In this document: positions 30,877 to 38,088 of the stretch, in pieces
Numbering within the stretch: the first letter of the stretch is position 1
Layout: the number at the start of each line of letters is the position of its first letter
NCBI GenBank assembly: GCA_963740605.1
Contig: CAVUFC010000012.1
Span: 44,371-108,370 of the forward strand
DNA from: DASSUW01 sp963740605
GTDB lineage: Bacteria; Actinomycetota; Thermoleophilia; Solirubrobacterales; Solirubrobacteraceae
Reading direction: 5' to 3'
DNA: 64,000 nt
The notes under the pieces: generated by a model
Database searches by the model: none
What the model saw: the letters and a program-made list of their open reading frames with translations, nothing else
Told to the model about the DNA's origin: nothing
Program-made: the position numbers and the translations under genes

Positions 30877-31644
30877 CTAGGGCAGGGCGGCACCGGCACG
30901 GGCATTCCACGCCCACACCTCTGGCCGCGCCTTGGCGAACAGGCCCCAGGCGGCGGCCGCGGAGGCGGCGGCGACGGCGCCGCCGAGGAAGCCGTCGAGC
31001 CACCAGTGGTTGGCGGTCGCGATCACCACGAAGGTGACGAGCGGCGAGTACGCGTACCACAGCATCTTGGCCCAGCGGCGGCGCACGATCCTCGCCATCG
31101 TCATGCCGAGCATCAACGAGAACGCCACGTGCATCGACGGGATCGCCGCGAACGCGTTGAAGAGCACGCCGGTGGATCCCGAGTCGTGGTCGACGCCGGT
31201 GAACGCCTGGACCGAGTCGGTGAAGCCCCACTCCGGCAGCAGCCGCGGTGGCGCGGTCGGGACGAGCACGTACAGCACGAGCGCAATGCCCATGGCGACC
31301 ATGAACATGTTGCGCACGAAGTAGAAGCGCTCGTTGCGCCGCAGGTACAGCCACGCCAATGTCACAGTCGTGATCGCGAAGTGCGAGTTGACGTACATCC
31401 AGCTCGCGAAGTCGGCCACGAACTCGTGCGCTTGCACCCAGCCGTTGACGGTCGGCTCGAAGAAGAGCCCGAGATCGCTCTCGATCCGGATCACCTCGCG
31501 CGCGTTGTCGAACGCCTGCGCGGCCCGGCCGTCGACGAGGCCGCGGACCAGTCGGTACAGGTAGTACGCGCCGCAGAACAGCACGATCTGCCGGAGCAGA
31601 TCCGGCCAGCCATGCGGGAGAAGGGAGCGGACACGGCCGAGCAT
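30877..31644 (-). CDS. PAP2-superfamily membrane phosphatase/transferase (inositol phosphorylceramide synthase-like)
   Basis: This 255-residue polytopic protein has the PAP2_3 motif set: 'VPTAPPRLLPEWG', 'IPSMHVAFSLM' and 'TANHWWLDGFLG', with two conserved His residues and an Asp for phosphotransfer. About six hydrophobic segments surround it. Relatives act on inositol-containing lipids. It lies 12 bp upstream of the PIP synthase gene on the same strand, so it is an attractive candidate for removing the inositol phosphate from PIP. That activity is inference only. Confidence 0.9.
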   Translation of the reverse strand: MLGRVRSLLPHGWPDLLRQIVLFCGAYYLYRLVRGLVDGRAAQAFDNAREVIRIESDLGLFFEPTVNGWVQAHEFVADFASWMYVNSHFAITTVTLAWLYLRRNERFYFVRNMFMVAMGIALVLYVLVPTAPPRLLPEWGFTDSVQAFTGVDHDSGSTGVLFNAFAAIPSMHVAFSLMLGMTMARIVRRRWAKMLWYAYSPLVTFVVIATANHWWLDGFLGGAVAAASAAAAWGLFAKARPEVWAWNARAGAALP

Positions 31645-31696
31645 GAACGAGGGATGTTAAGCACCTGTATCCCGGCAACCAGGCGGGTTGTCCGCA

Positions 31697-33262
31697 CTAT
31701 TTGGCGGCGACGGCCCCGGTGCAGTCCGGGCCGGTGCCCGGTCGCAGGCCCGCCCGCACGACCACGTGGTCGGAGCCGACGGGGGTCACGCGCGTCCAGC
31801 CGCCGGGCGCCCGGCTCATGCAGGCGGTGCTCGAGTGCCACCAGCGCGTGTAGCGCTGACGGACGATCGTGGAGCGGTCGGTGTCGACGTCGAAGCCGTT
31901 CGGGAGCGCCACCGTCACACGCGCGCCGCCGGTGGCCGGCGGGGCGGCGTCTCGCACCTGCCAGATGCGCCAGTTGCGCGACGAATGGACGAGCCGCAGG
32001 TACGGCACCCTGCTCTCCAGCAGCCGGGCCTCGGCCTGGGCCGAGTAGTCGAGCGGCGCTTTCGGGAGCGCGACCCAGGCGACGCCGGTGTTGAGCAGCC
32101 AGCGGTGGTAGCGATCGGCGGTCAGCGGCCGGCCGTCGTAGAAGAGCGGGTTGGCCTTCTCGTCGAGCTGGCGCTCCCAGCCGCGCGCGAGCGGCACGAC
32201 GCTCGCCAGATGCGCGGCCTCCCAGTGGTTGTGCGTGAACGCGACCTCCACTCGCTGGCCGGGCTTGACCTCGTGCGAGAGGAACGCGCGCGCGTCGGCG
32301 AAGAATGCCTCGCTGGTGGAGGGGTCGCCATGCGCCTCGGCGACCGCTCGCACCGCCGGGAGCCACTGCAGGTAGAGGAGCACGACGACCGTGACCGCGA
32401 TCACCGCCCGTGGGGCGCCCGCGCGCGGGACGAGCAGCAGCAGCGCCGGTCCGAGCAGCACCGGCAGGCGCAAGGCGTTCTGGCCGAACGGGGTCGGGAT
32501 CACGAACGCCGCGACGAGCACGGCGATGTACAGCAGCGCACCGATCCGCGGCCGCGGCGCCAGCAGGAGCGCGGCCGCGAGCGCGACGAGGAGCATCGGC
32601 CAGAACGCCGTGGCCACGAAGCGGTCGTCGCCGCCCTCGGGGAACAGCACCGCCATGACGCCGCCGCCGACGATGACCGGCAGCCCGAGCACCGTCGCGG
32701 GCCCGAGCGCGGCCCGTCCAGACGCCGCCGCGCGGGCGGCGGCCGCCAGCACGAGGAACGCGCCGGCCACTGGGCTCGCCAGCACCGACGCGAGCGCAAG
32801 CACGGCGGCGAGCGCCCGCCAGACGGGCCTGGTGCGCTCCGCGCACAGCCAGGCGGCGACCGCGAGCGCGATCCCGAGCGTGAACGGCATCCGCCCGATG
32901 ACGACGTTGCTGAGCACGCCGGCGGCGAACAGCCACACGGCGCCGGCGGCGGCCGCGCGGCTCGGCGCGACGTCCCACGCGATCGGCACGAACGCGGCGA
33001 TCGCGACCAGCGCGGCGAGGACGCCCACCCACGCGGGCCCGGGCCACGCGGCCAGCGGCGCGAACAACATCGAGTAGCCGAGCACGTGGTGACCGCCGTA
33101 CCACTGCGCGTTCCAGACGGTCATCCCCTCCGTGTCGAACAGCCACGCCCGGAAGGCGTGCGCGGCCATGTCGGCCGTCGCCGGACGGATCGCCAGATAG
33201 GCGATTCCGACCAGCGCGGCGCCGACCACGGGCGCGAGGGGATGCGCGAAAACGCGGCGCAT
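31697..33262 (-). CDS. Large polytopic membrane protein, GT-C glycosyltransferase-like
   Basis: This 521-residue protein has about ten hydrophobic segments in residues 5-340, then a ~180-residue soluble C-terminal region. The first loop holds 'ADMAAHAFRAWLF' and 'WNAQWYGGHHVLGYSML', an acidic-residue and His pattern like GT-C lipid-linked sugar transferases. Start ATG 33262 is chosen over 33340 because of its GAGGG ribosome site and because the upstream part is the flank of a dispersed repeat. Substrate unknown. Proximity to the inositol-lipid genes suggests envelope glycolipid assembly. Confidence 0.75.
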   Translation of the reverse strand: MRRVFAHPLAPVVGAALVGIAYLAIRPATADMAAHAFRAWLFDTEGMTVWNAQWYGGHHVLGYSMLFAPLAAWPGPAWVGVLAALVAIAAFVPIAWDVAPSRAAAAGAVWLFAAGVLSNVVIGRMPFTLGIALAVAAWLCAERTRPVWRALAAVLALASVLASPVAGAFLVLAAAARAAASGRAALGPATVLGLPVIVGGGVMAVLFPEGGDDRFVATAFWPMLLVALAAALLLAPRPRIGALLYIAVLVAAFVIPTPFGQNALRLPVLLGPALLLLVPRAGAPRAVIAVTVVVLLYLQWLPAVRAVAEAHGDPSTSEAFFADARAFLSHEVKPGQRVEVAFTHNHWEAAHLASVVPLARGWERQLDEKANPLFYDGRPLTADRYHRWLLNTGVAWVALPKAPLDYSAQAEARLLESRVPYLRLVHSSRNWRIWQVRDAAPPATGGARVTVALPNGFDVDTDRSTIVRQRYTRWWHSSTACMSRAPGGWTRVTPVGSDHVVVRAGLRPGTGPDCTGAVAAK

Positions 33263-33294
33263 AAGACCCTCGGATGCTAGGCGTTGCGGTCGCG

Positions 33295-33391
33295 CGAACT
33301 TCAACTGTGGCATCGAGGGGGGCAGGATCGGCCGTCCCATGGATCGAGTGTGAAGTTGTTCCGGCTGAGGCTGAAGAACTTCACACTCGAT
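33295..33391 (-). repeat. Dispersed palindromic element, copy 2, with conserved flank
   Basis: A hairpin of 19-base arms (33343-33361 and 33373-33391, 18 of 19 paired) with the loop CGGCTGAGGCT matches copy 1 at 15502-15550 in the same strand orientation. The flank shared with copy 1 is on its left side here, read on the minus strand (CCATGGGACGGCCGATCC onward to GAAGTTCG). It therefore leads into the membrane-protein gene at 33262. Confidence 0.85.
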
Positions 33392-33444
33392 CGCCGCGAC
33401 TCATCCCTCGCCGCCCCACCCAGCCGCAGTTCGTCGGCGCTACA

Positions 33445-33948
33445 TCAGCGCCTGGAGCCGAAGTCCGTCGTCACGACGCACGCCTTGGTGCCGCCGAGCG
33501 AACCGGCGCGCGCACCGACCCCGACCAGGCTGTAGCTCGACGAGAGGAGGATGTCCCGGTGACCGGGTGAGTTCATCCACATCCCGACGATCCGGCGGGC
33601 AGTGCCGCGGCCACAGCGGCCGCCGACCATCGCCAGCGTCTCGCCGAGGGCGTGCTTGTGCGTGAAGCGGTTGATGCGCGCCTCGAACGAGCCACCGTTG
33701 CGGGACTCGTGCGCGAAGTAGTTCGCGTCGAGCATCTCCCACGAGTGGTAGTCGGCGGCGCGTGCGAGCCGCTTGTTGGACTTCACCGCCGAGAGGCCGT
33801 GGTTGGCCCGTTCGGCATTGATGCGGTGAACGATCGCGCGTTCGCGGTTGTCCAAGCGCGAAGTGGCCGCGGCCGCGATGGCGGGCGCGGCGAAGGTGGC
33901 TGCGAGCAGGCAGCCGAAAGCAGACGTCAGCAGAGCGACGGTGCGCAT
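33445..33948 (-). CDS. Secreted CAP-domain (SCP/PR1, YkwD-like) protein
   Basis: This 167-residue protein has a signal peptide (residues 1-27, ending AAPAIAAAA) and a CAP domain: 'IVHRINAERANHGLSAVKSNKRLARAADYHSWEM', 'ANYFAHESRNGGSFEARI', 'GETLA', 'VGMWMNSPGHRDILLS' and 'VGVGA'. The His and Glu residues of the CAP cavity are present. It would act outside the cell; CAP proteins are linked to peptidoglycan or lipid binding. The start has a GAGG ribosome site and a long structured leader. Confidence 0.92.
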   Translation of the reverse strand: MRTVALLTSAFGCLLAATFAAPAIAAAATSRLDNRERAIVHRINAERANHGLSAVKSNKRLARAADYHSWEMLDANYFAHESRNGGSFEARINRFTHKHALGETLAMVGGRCGRGTARRIVGMWMNSPGHRDILLSSSYSLVGVGARAGSLGGTKACVVTTDFGSRR

Positions 33949-33957
33949 GGGACCTCA

Positions 33958-34070
33958 CTGTTGACCGGGGCTCCCCCGAGCTCCCGGGTCGTCAAATGAA
34001 TCCGAGCCAGTCCGTGCGGGTCGGTACTACGAAATGCAGTCCGTCGCGGCCGTCGACCCTATCAGCGCAC
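33958..34070 (-). promoter_or_regulatory. Structured 5' leader of the CAP-domain gene, possible c-di-AMP (ydaO-like) riboswitch
   Basis: About 110 bases upstream of the CAP gene contain a strong hairpin abutting the ribosome site (GACC..GGTC with CGGGG loop). Two similar segments, CGACGGCCGCGACGGACTG and CCGACCCGCACGGACTGG, precede it. The latter plus 'CGGGGGAGCC' resembles ydaO elements, often found before cell-wall genes. The conserved GGGGTGAA 3' segment is not seen, so the class is doubtful. Confidence 0.3.
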
Positions 34071-34125
34071 CTCGGCGTAGGGTGAGGAAACCTTGAGACA
34101 TTCGTTGCAGATCCAGGCCTATTTA

Positions 34126-34143
34126 TTGTCAGTCATCTGACAA
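34126..34143. promoter_or_regulatory. Perfect inverted repeat touching the start codon of the endonuclease gene
   Basis: TTGTCAG (34126-34132) and CTGACAA (34137-34143) form a perfect 7-bp inverted repeat with a 4-bp spacer. It ends one base before the ATG at 34144 and occupies the region shared with the divergent CAP gene. An operator for an unknown dimeric regulator, or a start-proximal hairpin, is plausible. Confidence 0.5.
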
Positions 34144-34782
34144 ATGAGGCCGTCGAGGGCTCGAATCCGCCGGATCCGCGACCGATTACGCGAGGTCTAC
34201 GGCCGCCCAGTGGCGCCACCGCACGGCCACGGGCTGGACGAATTGGTCCTCACAGTTCTCTCGCAATCGACCAACGATCGCAACCGCGATGTGGCCTTTT
34301 TGCGCCTCAGGGCGCGGTTCCCGAGCTGGGAGGCGGTGCGTGACGCCCCCAACGAGGAAGTCGAGGAGGCGATCCGCCCGGGCGGCATCTCGAAGGTCAA
34401 GTCGACACGGATCCAGGAAATCCTGCGCGAGCTGCCGGAGCCGCTCGACGGCCCGCACCTGCGCGACATGGACTTCCTCGTCTCGCTCCCCGGCGTCGGC
34501 CGCAAGACGGCGGCCTGCGTGCGGCTGTTCGCGTACGGCGAGCGCGACGTCCCGGTCGACACCCACGTCAGCCGCGTCGGCACCCGCCTCGGCCTGTTCC
34601 GGGAGAAGGCGCCGTTCCTGGAGATGCACGACGAGATGCTCGCGATGACGCCCCGCGGCCAGGAACTCGAGTTCCACGTCAACCTGCTCCGGCACGGCCG
34701 GCGGACCTGCCACGCGCGCCGCCCGCAGTGCGAGGAATGTGCGCTGCTACGCATGTGCCCGACAGGCCCGATCGTCGGCTGA
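34144..34782 (+). CDS. nth: Endonuclease III-like DNA glycosylase/AP lyase
   Basis: This 212-residue protein has the helix-hairpin-helix 'LPGVGRKTAACV' with catalytic Lys121, Asp139 in 'VPVDTHVSRV', and the 4Fe-4S loop C189-x6-C196-x2-C199-x5-C205. It should remove oxidised pyrimidines and nick abasic sites. Compared with E. coli Nth the 'SQxTND' segment reads 'SQSTNDRN', which is conserved. The gene is single, between a CAP gene reading away and a decayed acyltransferase gene. Confidence 0.92.
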   Translation: MRPSRARIRRIRDRLREVYGRPVAPPHGHGLDELVLTVLSQSTNDRNRDVAFLRLRARFPSWEAVRDAPNEEVEEAIRPGGISKVKSTRIQEILRELPEPLDGPHLRDMDFLVSLPGVGRKTAACVRLFAYGERDVPVDTHVSRVGTRLGLFREKAPFLEMHDEMLAMTPRGQELEFHVNLLRHGRRTCHARRPQCEECALLRMCPTGPIVG

Positions 34783-34785
34783 AAC

Positions 34786-35515
34786 CGGCCTGGAGCTGGT
34801 CGCGGCGCCGAGTGCAATCTGAACGGGCCGCTCGGCGCGACGCGCGACTACGCCGCCGTGCACTTCGACCTCGACGACCTCAAGGCGATCAGCACGCGCT
34901 CGGGGGGACGCTCAATGACGGCGTCCTGTCGATCGCGGCGGGTGCGCTGCGGCAGCTCCTGCTCGATCGCGGCGAGGTGCCGCCGGCGGCCGGCGTGCGG
35001 GCGCAGATCCCGGTCGACGTCCGCACGGATGAGACCGAAGCCCTCGGCAACGTCCTGACGTCCCTGTTCGGGGAGCTGCCGGTCGCGCAGGCGGACCCGC
35101 TGGCCCGCCACCGCAGCGTCCTCGCCCGCGCGATGTCGAGCAAGGCGAGCGGCCAGCCGGTGGGCGGCACGGCCCTCATCGACCTGGCGGACCTGGCACC
35201 GCCCGTGCTCGGAGATCCTCGGGCGTGCGATGTTCGGCGGGCAGCGCATCTTCAACCTCACGATCACGAACGTGCGTGGCTCGGACACGCCGCTGTACCT
35301 GTTCGGCGCCCGGCTGCGCTCCGTGCTCTCCCGTACGTGCCGCTGTTCGCCGGCCACTCGGTCGGCATCGCGGTCGTCTCGTACGCCGGCGAGGTCGTGT
35401 TCGGCTCGGTGTCGACCGCACGAGCACGCCCGACGTCAAGGCGCTCGCCGACGGAGTCCGCGCATCGTTCGACGAGCTCAGCGCCGCGGCGCCGCGCGCA
35501 TGCCGTGACGCGCTA
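34786..35515 (+). pseudogene. Decayed wax ester synthase/diacylglycerol acyltransferase (WS/DGAT)
   Basis: This ~730-bp stretch without an intact gene carries the C-terminal half of a WS/DGAT enzyme in shifting frames. The pieces are 'HFDLDDLKAIS', 'GGTLNDGVLSIAAGALRQLL', 'PVDVRTDETEALGNVLTSLFGELPV', 'MFGGQRIFNLTITNVRGSDTPLYLFGARL', 'VPLFAGHSVGIAVVSYAGEVVFGS' and 'ALADGVRASFDELSAAA'. At least four frame changes occur. The N-terminal half with the HHxxxDG catalytic motif is missing. It is a relic of a storage-lipid gene. Confidence 0.85.
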
Positions 35516-35540
35516 ACATCTGCGTCACCAAGACTGAGAT
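35514..35540 (+). promoter_or_regulatory. dnaK promoter -10 box with overlapping HspR (HAIR-like) operator
   Basis: The -10-like TAACAT (35514-35519) overlaps a split inverted repeat ATCTGCGT (35518-35525), 7-bp spacer, ACTGAGAT (35533-35540). The same arrangement, with the same offset, precedes clpB. The 7-bp spacer matches that of the actinobacterial HAIR element, although the half-sites differ from CTTGAGT/ACTCAAG. Confidence 0.7.
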
Positions 35541-35562
35541 TTGTAGTAGAGGAGCACACCAC

Positions 35563-37470
35563 ATGGCAAAGACCATCGGGATCGACCTTGGCACCACGAA
35601 CTCGTGTATGGCCGTCCTCGAGGGCGGCGAGCCGACGGTCATCGAGAACGCGGAGGGCGGTCGCACGACGCCGTCCGTCGTCGCCTTCACGCAGGGTGGA
35701 GAGCGCCTCGTCGGCACTGTCGCCAAGCGCCAGGCCGTCACCAACCCCACCAACACCGTCTTCTCGATCAAGCGCTTCATGGGCCGCAAGGAGGCCGAGG
35801 TGCATGAGGAGGAGGCGATCGTGCCGTACACCGTCGTCTCCGGCTCTGGGGGCGACGCTCGGGTCGAGGCGGGAGGCAAGCAGTACTCGCCGCCGGAGAT
35901 CTCGGCGATGATCCTGCAGAAGCTCAAGGCCGACGCCGAGGCCTACCTGGGCGAGCCGGTCGACAGCGCGGTCATCACGGTCCCCGCGTACTTCAACGAC
36001 GACCAGCGCCAGGCGACCAAGGACGCCGGCCGGATCGCCGGTCTCGACGTCAAGCGCATCATCAACGAGCCGACCGCCGCATCGCTCGCGTACGGGCTCG
36101 ACAAGGAGTCCGACCAGACGATCCTCGTCTTCGACCTCGGCGGTGGCACGTTCGACGTGTCGGTGCTCGAGATCGCCGAGGGCGTCTTCGCCGTCAAGTC
36201 GACCGCCGGTGACAACCACCTCGGCGGCGACAACTTCGACAAGGCCGTCGTCGACTGGCTCGCGGCGGAGTTCAAGCGCGATCAGGGCATCGACCTGACC
36301 ACCGACAAGATGGCCCTCCAGCGCCTCTACGAGGCCGCCGAGAAGGCCAAGATCGAGTTGTCCTCCGCGCAGGAGACGCAGATCAACCTGCCGTTCATCA
36401 CGGCCGACGCCTCCGGCCCGAAGCACCTCGATGTGCGCCTCACGCGCGCCAAGCTCAATGAGCTCGCCGCGTCGCTGGTCGAGCGTGTCGTCGCTCCGGT
36501 CCGCCAGGCGCTCGACGACGCCAAGGCCAAGGGCGCCGACGAGATCCAGCACGTCGTCCTCGTGGGCGGTATGACCCGCATGCCGGCCGTGCAGGAGAAG
36601 GTCAAGGAGCTCACCGGTAAGGAGCCGCACCGCGGCGTCAACCCGGACGAGGTCGTGGCCGTCGGCGCCGCCATCCAGGCGGGCGTGCTCGCCGGCGACG
36701 TCAAGGACGTCCTGCTGCTCGACGTCACCCCGCTCACCCTCGGCATCGAGACCAAGGGCGGCGTCATGACCAAGCTGATCGAGCGCAACACGACCATCCC
36801 GACCCGCAAGTCCGAGGTGTTCTCCACCGCGGAGGACAACCAGCCGAGCGTGGAGATCCACGTCCTGCAGGGCGAGCGCGAGATGGCGAGCTACAACAAG
36901 TCGCTGGGCAAGTTCCAGCTCACCGGCATCCCGCCGGCGCCGCGCGGCATCCCGCAGATCGAGGTCACGTTCAACATCGACGCCAACGGCATCGTCGAGG
37001 TGTCGGCGAAGGACCTCGGGACCGGTAAGGAGCAGCAGATCCAGATCAAGGCCGGCTCCGGGCTCTCGGACGACGAGATCAAGCGGATGGTGTCCGACGC
37101 CGAGTCGCACGCCGAGGAGGACAAGGCCGCCCGCGAGCTCGCCGAGGCGCGCAACGCCGGCGAGTCCGCCGCCTACCAGGCCGAGAAGCAGGTCAAGGAT
37201 CTCGGGGAGAACATCGACGACGCGTCCAAGGCCGAGATCGAGGACGCGGTCAAGGACGTCAACGAGGCCGTCAAGGGCGAGGACGCGGCGGACATCACCG
37301 CCAAGACCGAGCGTTTGCAGACCGCGTTCCACAAGGTCTCCGAGGCCATGTACGAGCGCGCGCAGGCCGCCCAGCAGGCCACGGAGCCCTCTGAGAACGG
37401 CGCGTCGTCGGAGAACGGCGCCGGCGACGAGGAGGTCGTCGACGCCGAGGTCGTCGACGAGCAGAAGTAG
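35563..37470 (+). CDS. dnaK: Hsp70 chaperone DnaK
   Basis: This 635-residue Hsp70 starts with 'KTIGIDLGTTNSC'. It has the actin-like ATPase domain with 'VFDLGGGTFDVSVLE' and 'VVLVGGMTRMPAVQE', the linker 'DVLLLDVTPLTLGIE', the substrate-binding domain, and the usual acidic C-terminal 'DEEVVDAEVVDE'. It binds unfolded segments in an ATP cycle driven by DnaJ and GrpE encoded downstream. The ATG has an AGAGGAG ribosome site. It is the first gene of the dnaK-grpE-dnaJ-hspR operon. Confidence 0.98.
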   Translation: MAKTIGIDLGTTNSCMAVLEGGEPTVIENAEGGRTTPSVVAFTQGGERLVGTVAKRQAVTNPTNTVFSIKRFMGRKEAEVHEEEAIVPYTVVSGSGGDARVEAGGKQYSPPEISAMILQKLKADAEAYLGEPVDSAVITVPAYFNDDQRQATKDAGRIAGLDVKRIINEPTAASLAYGLDKESDQTILVFDLGGGTFDVSVLEIAEGVFAVKSTAGDNHLGGDNFDKAVVDWLAAEFKRDQGIDLTTDKMALQRLYEAAEKAKIELSSAQETQINLPFITADASGPKHLDVRLTRAKLNELAASLVERVVAPVRQALDDAKAKGADEIQHVVLVGGMTRMPAVQEKVKELTGKEPHRGVNPDEVVAVGAAIQAGVLAGDVKDVLLLDVTPLTLGIETKGGVMTKLIERNTTIPTRKSEVFSTAEDNQPSVEIHVLQGEREMASYNKSLGKFQLTGIPPAPRGIPQIEVTFNIDANGIVEVSAKDLGTGKEQQIQIKAGSGLSDDEIKRMVSDAESHAEEDKAARELAEARNAGESAAYQAEKQVKDLGENIDDASKAEIEDAVKDVNEAVKGEDAADITAKTERLQTAFHKVSEAMYERAQAAQQATEPSENGASSENGAGDEEVVDAEVVDEQK

Positions 37471-37472
37471 CG

Positions 37473-38078
37473 ATGACCGAGGAGACCAAGACCGACGAGT
37501 TCACCGCTGCCGCGCCGCCCCACCCCGGGGCTTCGGGCACCGGCGAAACCTCGTTTGGCGACGCTGAGGCCCCGGCGGCTGCCGGTGCCGTGGGAGAATC
37601 CCCTGGCGGGGATTCTCCCGAGGCGGTGCAGGAGGATCTCGACAAGCTCGTCGCGCGTGCGAAGCAGCGCGACGAGTACCTCGCGCTCGCCCAGCGCACG
37701 CAGGCCGACTTCGAGAACTTCCGCAAGCGCATGGCGCGCGAGAACGCGGCGGCGGTCGACAAGGGCGTGCGCAAGCTCGCCGATGCGCTGCTGCCCGCGC
37801 TCGACCACCTTGGGCACGCGCTGAAGGCCGCAGAAGGCCACGAGGATGTCGTGAAGGGCTTCGCGATGGTCGCGGGCGAGATCACGGCCGCGCTCGATCG
37901 CGCCGGCATCCAGGCGTTCACGCCACTCGGCGAGCCGTTCGACCCCAACGAGCATGAGGCGATGGCCTCGCAGCCGTCCGAGGACGCCGAGTCCGGGACG
38001 GTCATCGAGGTCTACCAGCAGGGTTACCGGCTCAACGGTGCCGTGCTGCGTCCCGCGCGAGTCGTGGTGTCGGAGTAG
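37473..38078 (+). CDS. grpE: Nucleotide exchange factor GrpE
   Basis: The 201-residue protein has a disordered Ala/Gly/Pro-rich N-terminus (about residues 1-50), a long coiled-coil helix ('LDKLVARAKQRDEYLALAQRTQADFENFRKRMARE') and the C-terminal beta domain with 'FDPNEHEAM' and 'EVYQQGYRLNGAVLRPARVVV'. It releases ADP from DnaK. It begins 2 bp after dnaK ends, so the genes are coupled. The disordered N-terminal region is encoded by a perfect local inverted repeat (GGGAGAATCCCC..GGGGATTCTCCC, 37591-37620). Confidence 0.96.
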   Translation: MTEETKTDEFTAAAPPHPGASGTGETSFGDAEAPAAAGAVGESPGGDSPEAVQEDLDKLVARAKQRDEYLALAQRTQADFENFRKRMARENAAAVDKGVRKLADALLPALDHLGHALKAAEGHEDVVKGFAMVAGEITAALDRAGIQAFTPLGEPFDPNEHEAMASQPSEDAESGTVIEVYQQGYRLNGAVLRPARVVVSE

Positions 38079-38088
38079 GAGGTCGGCG

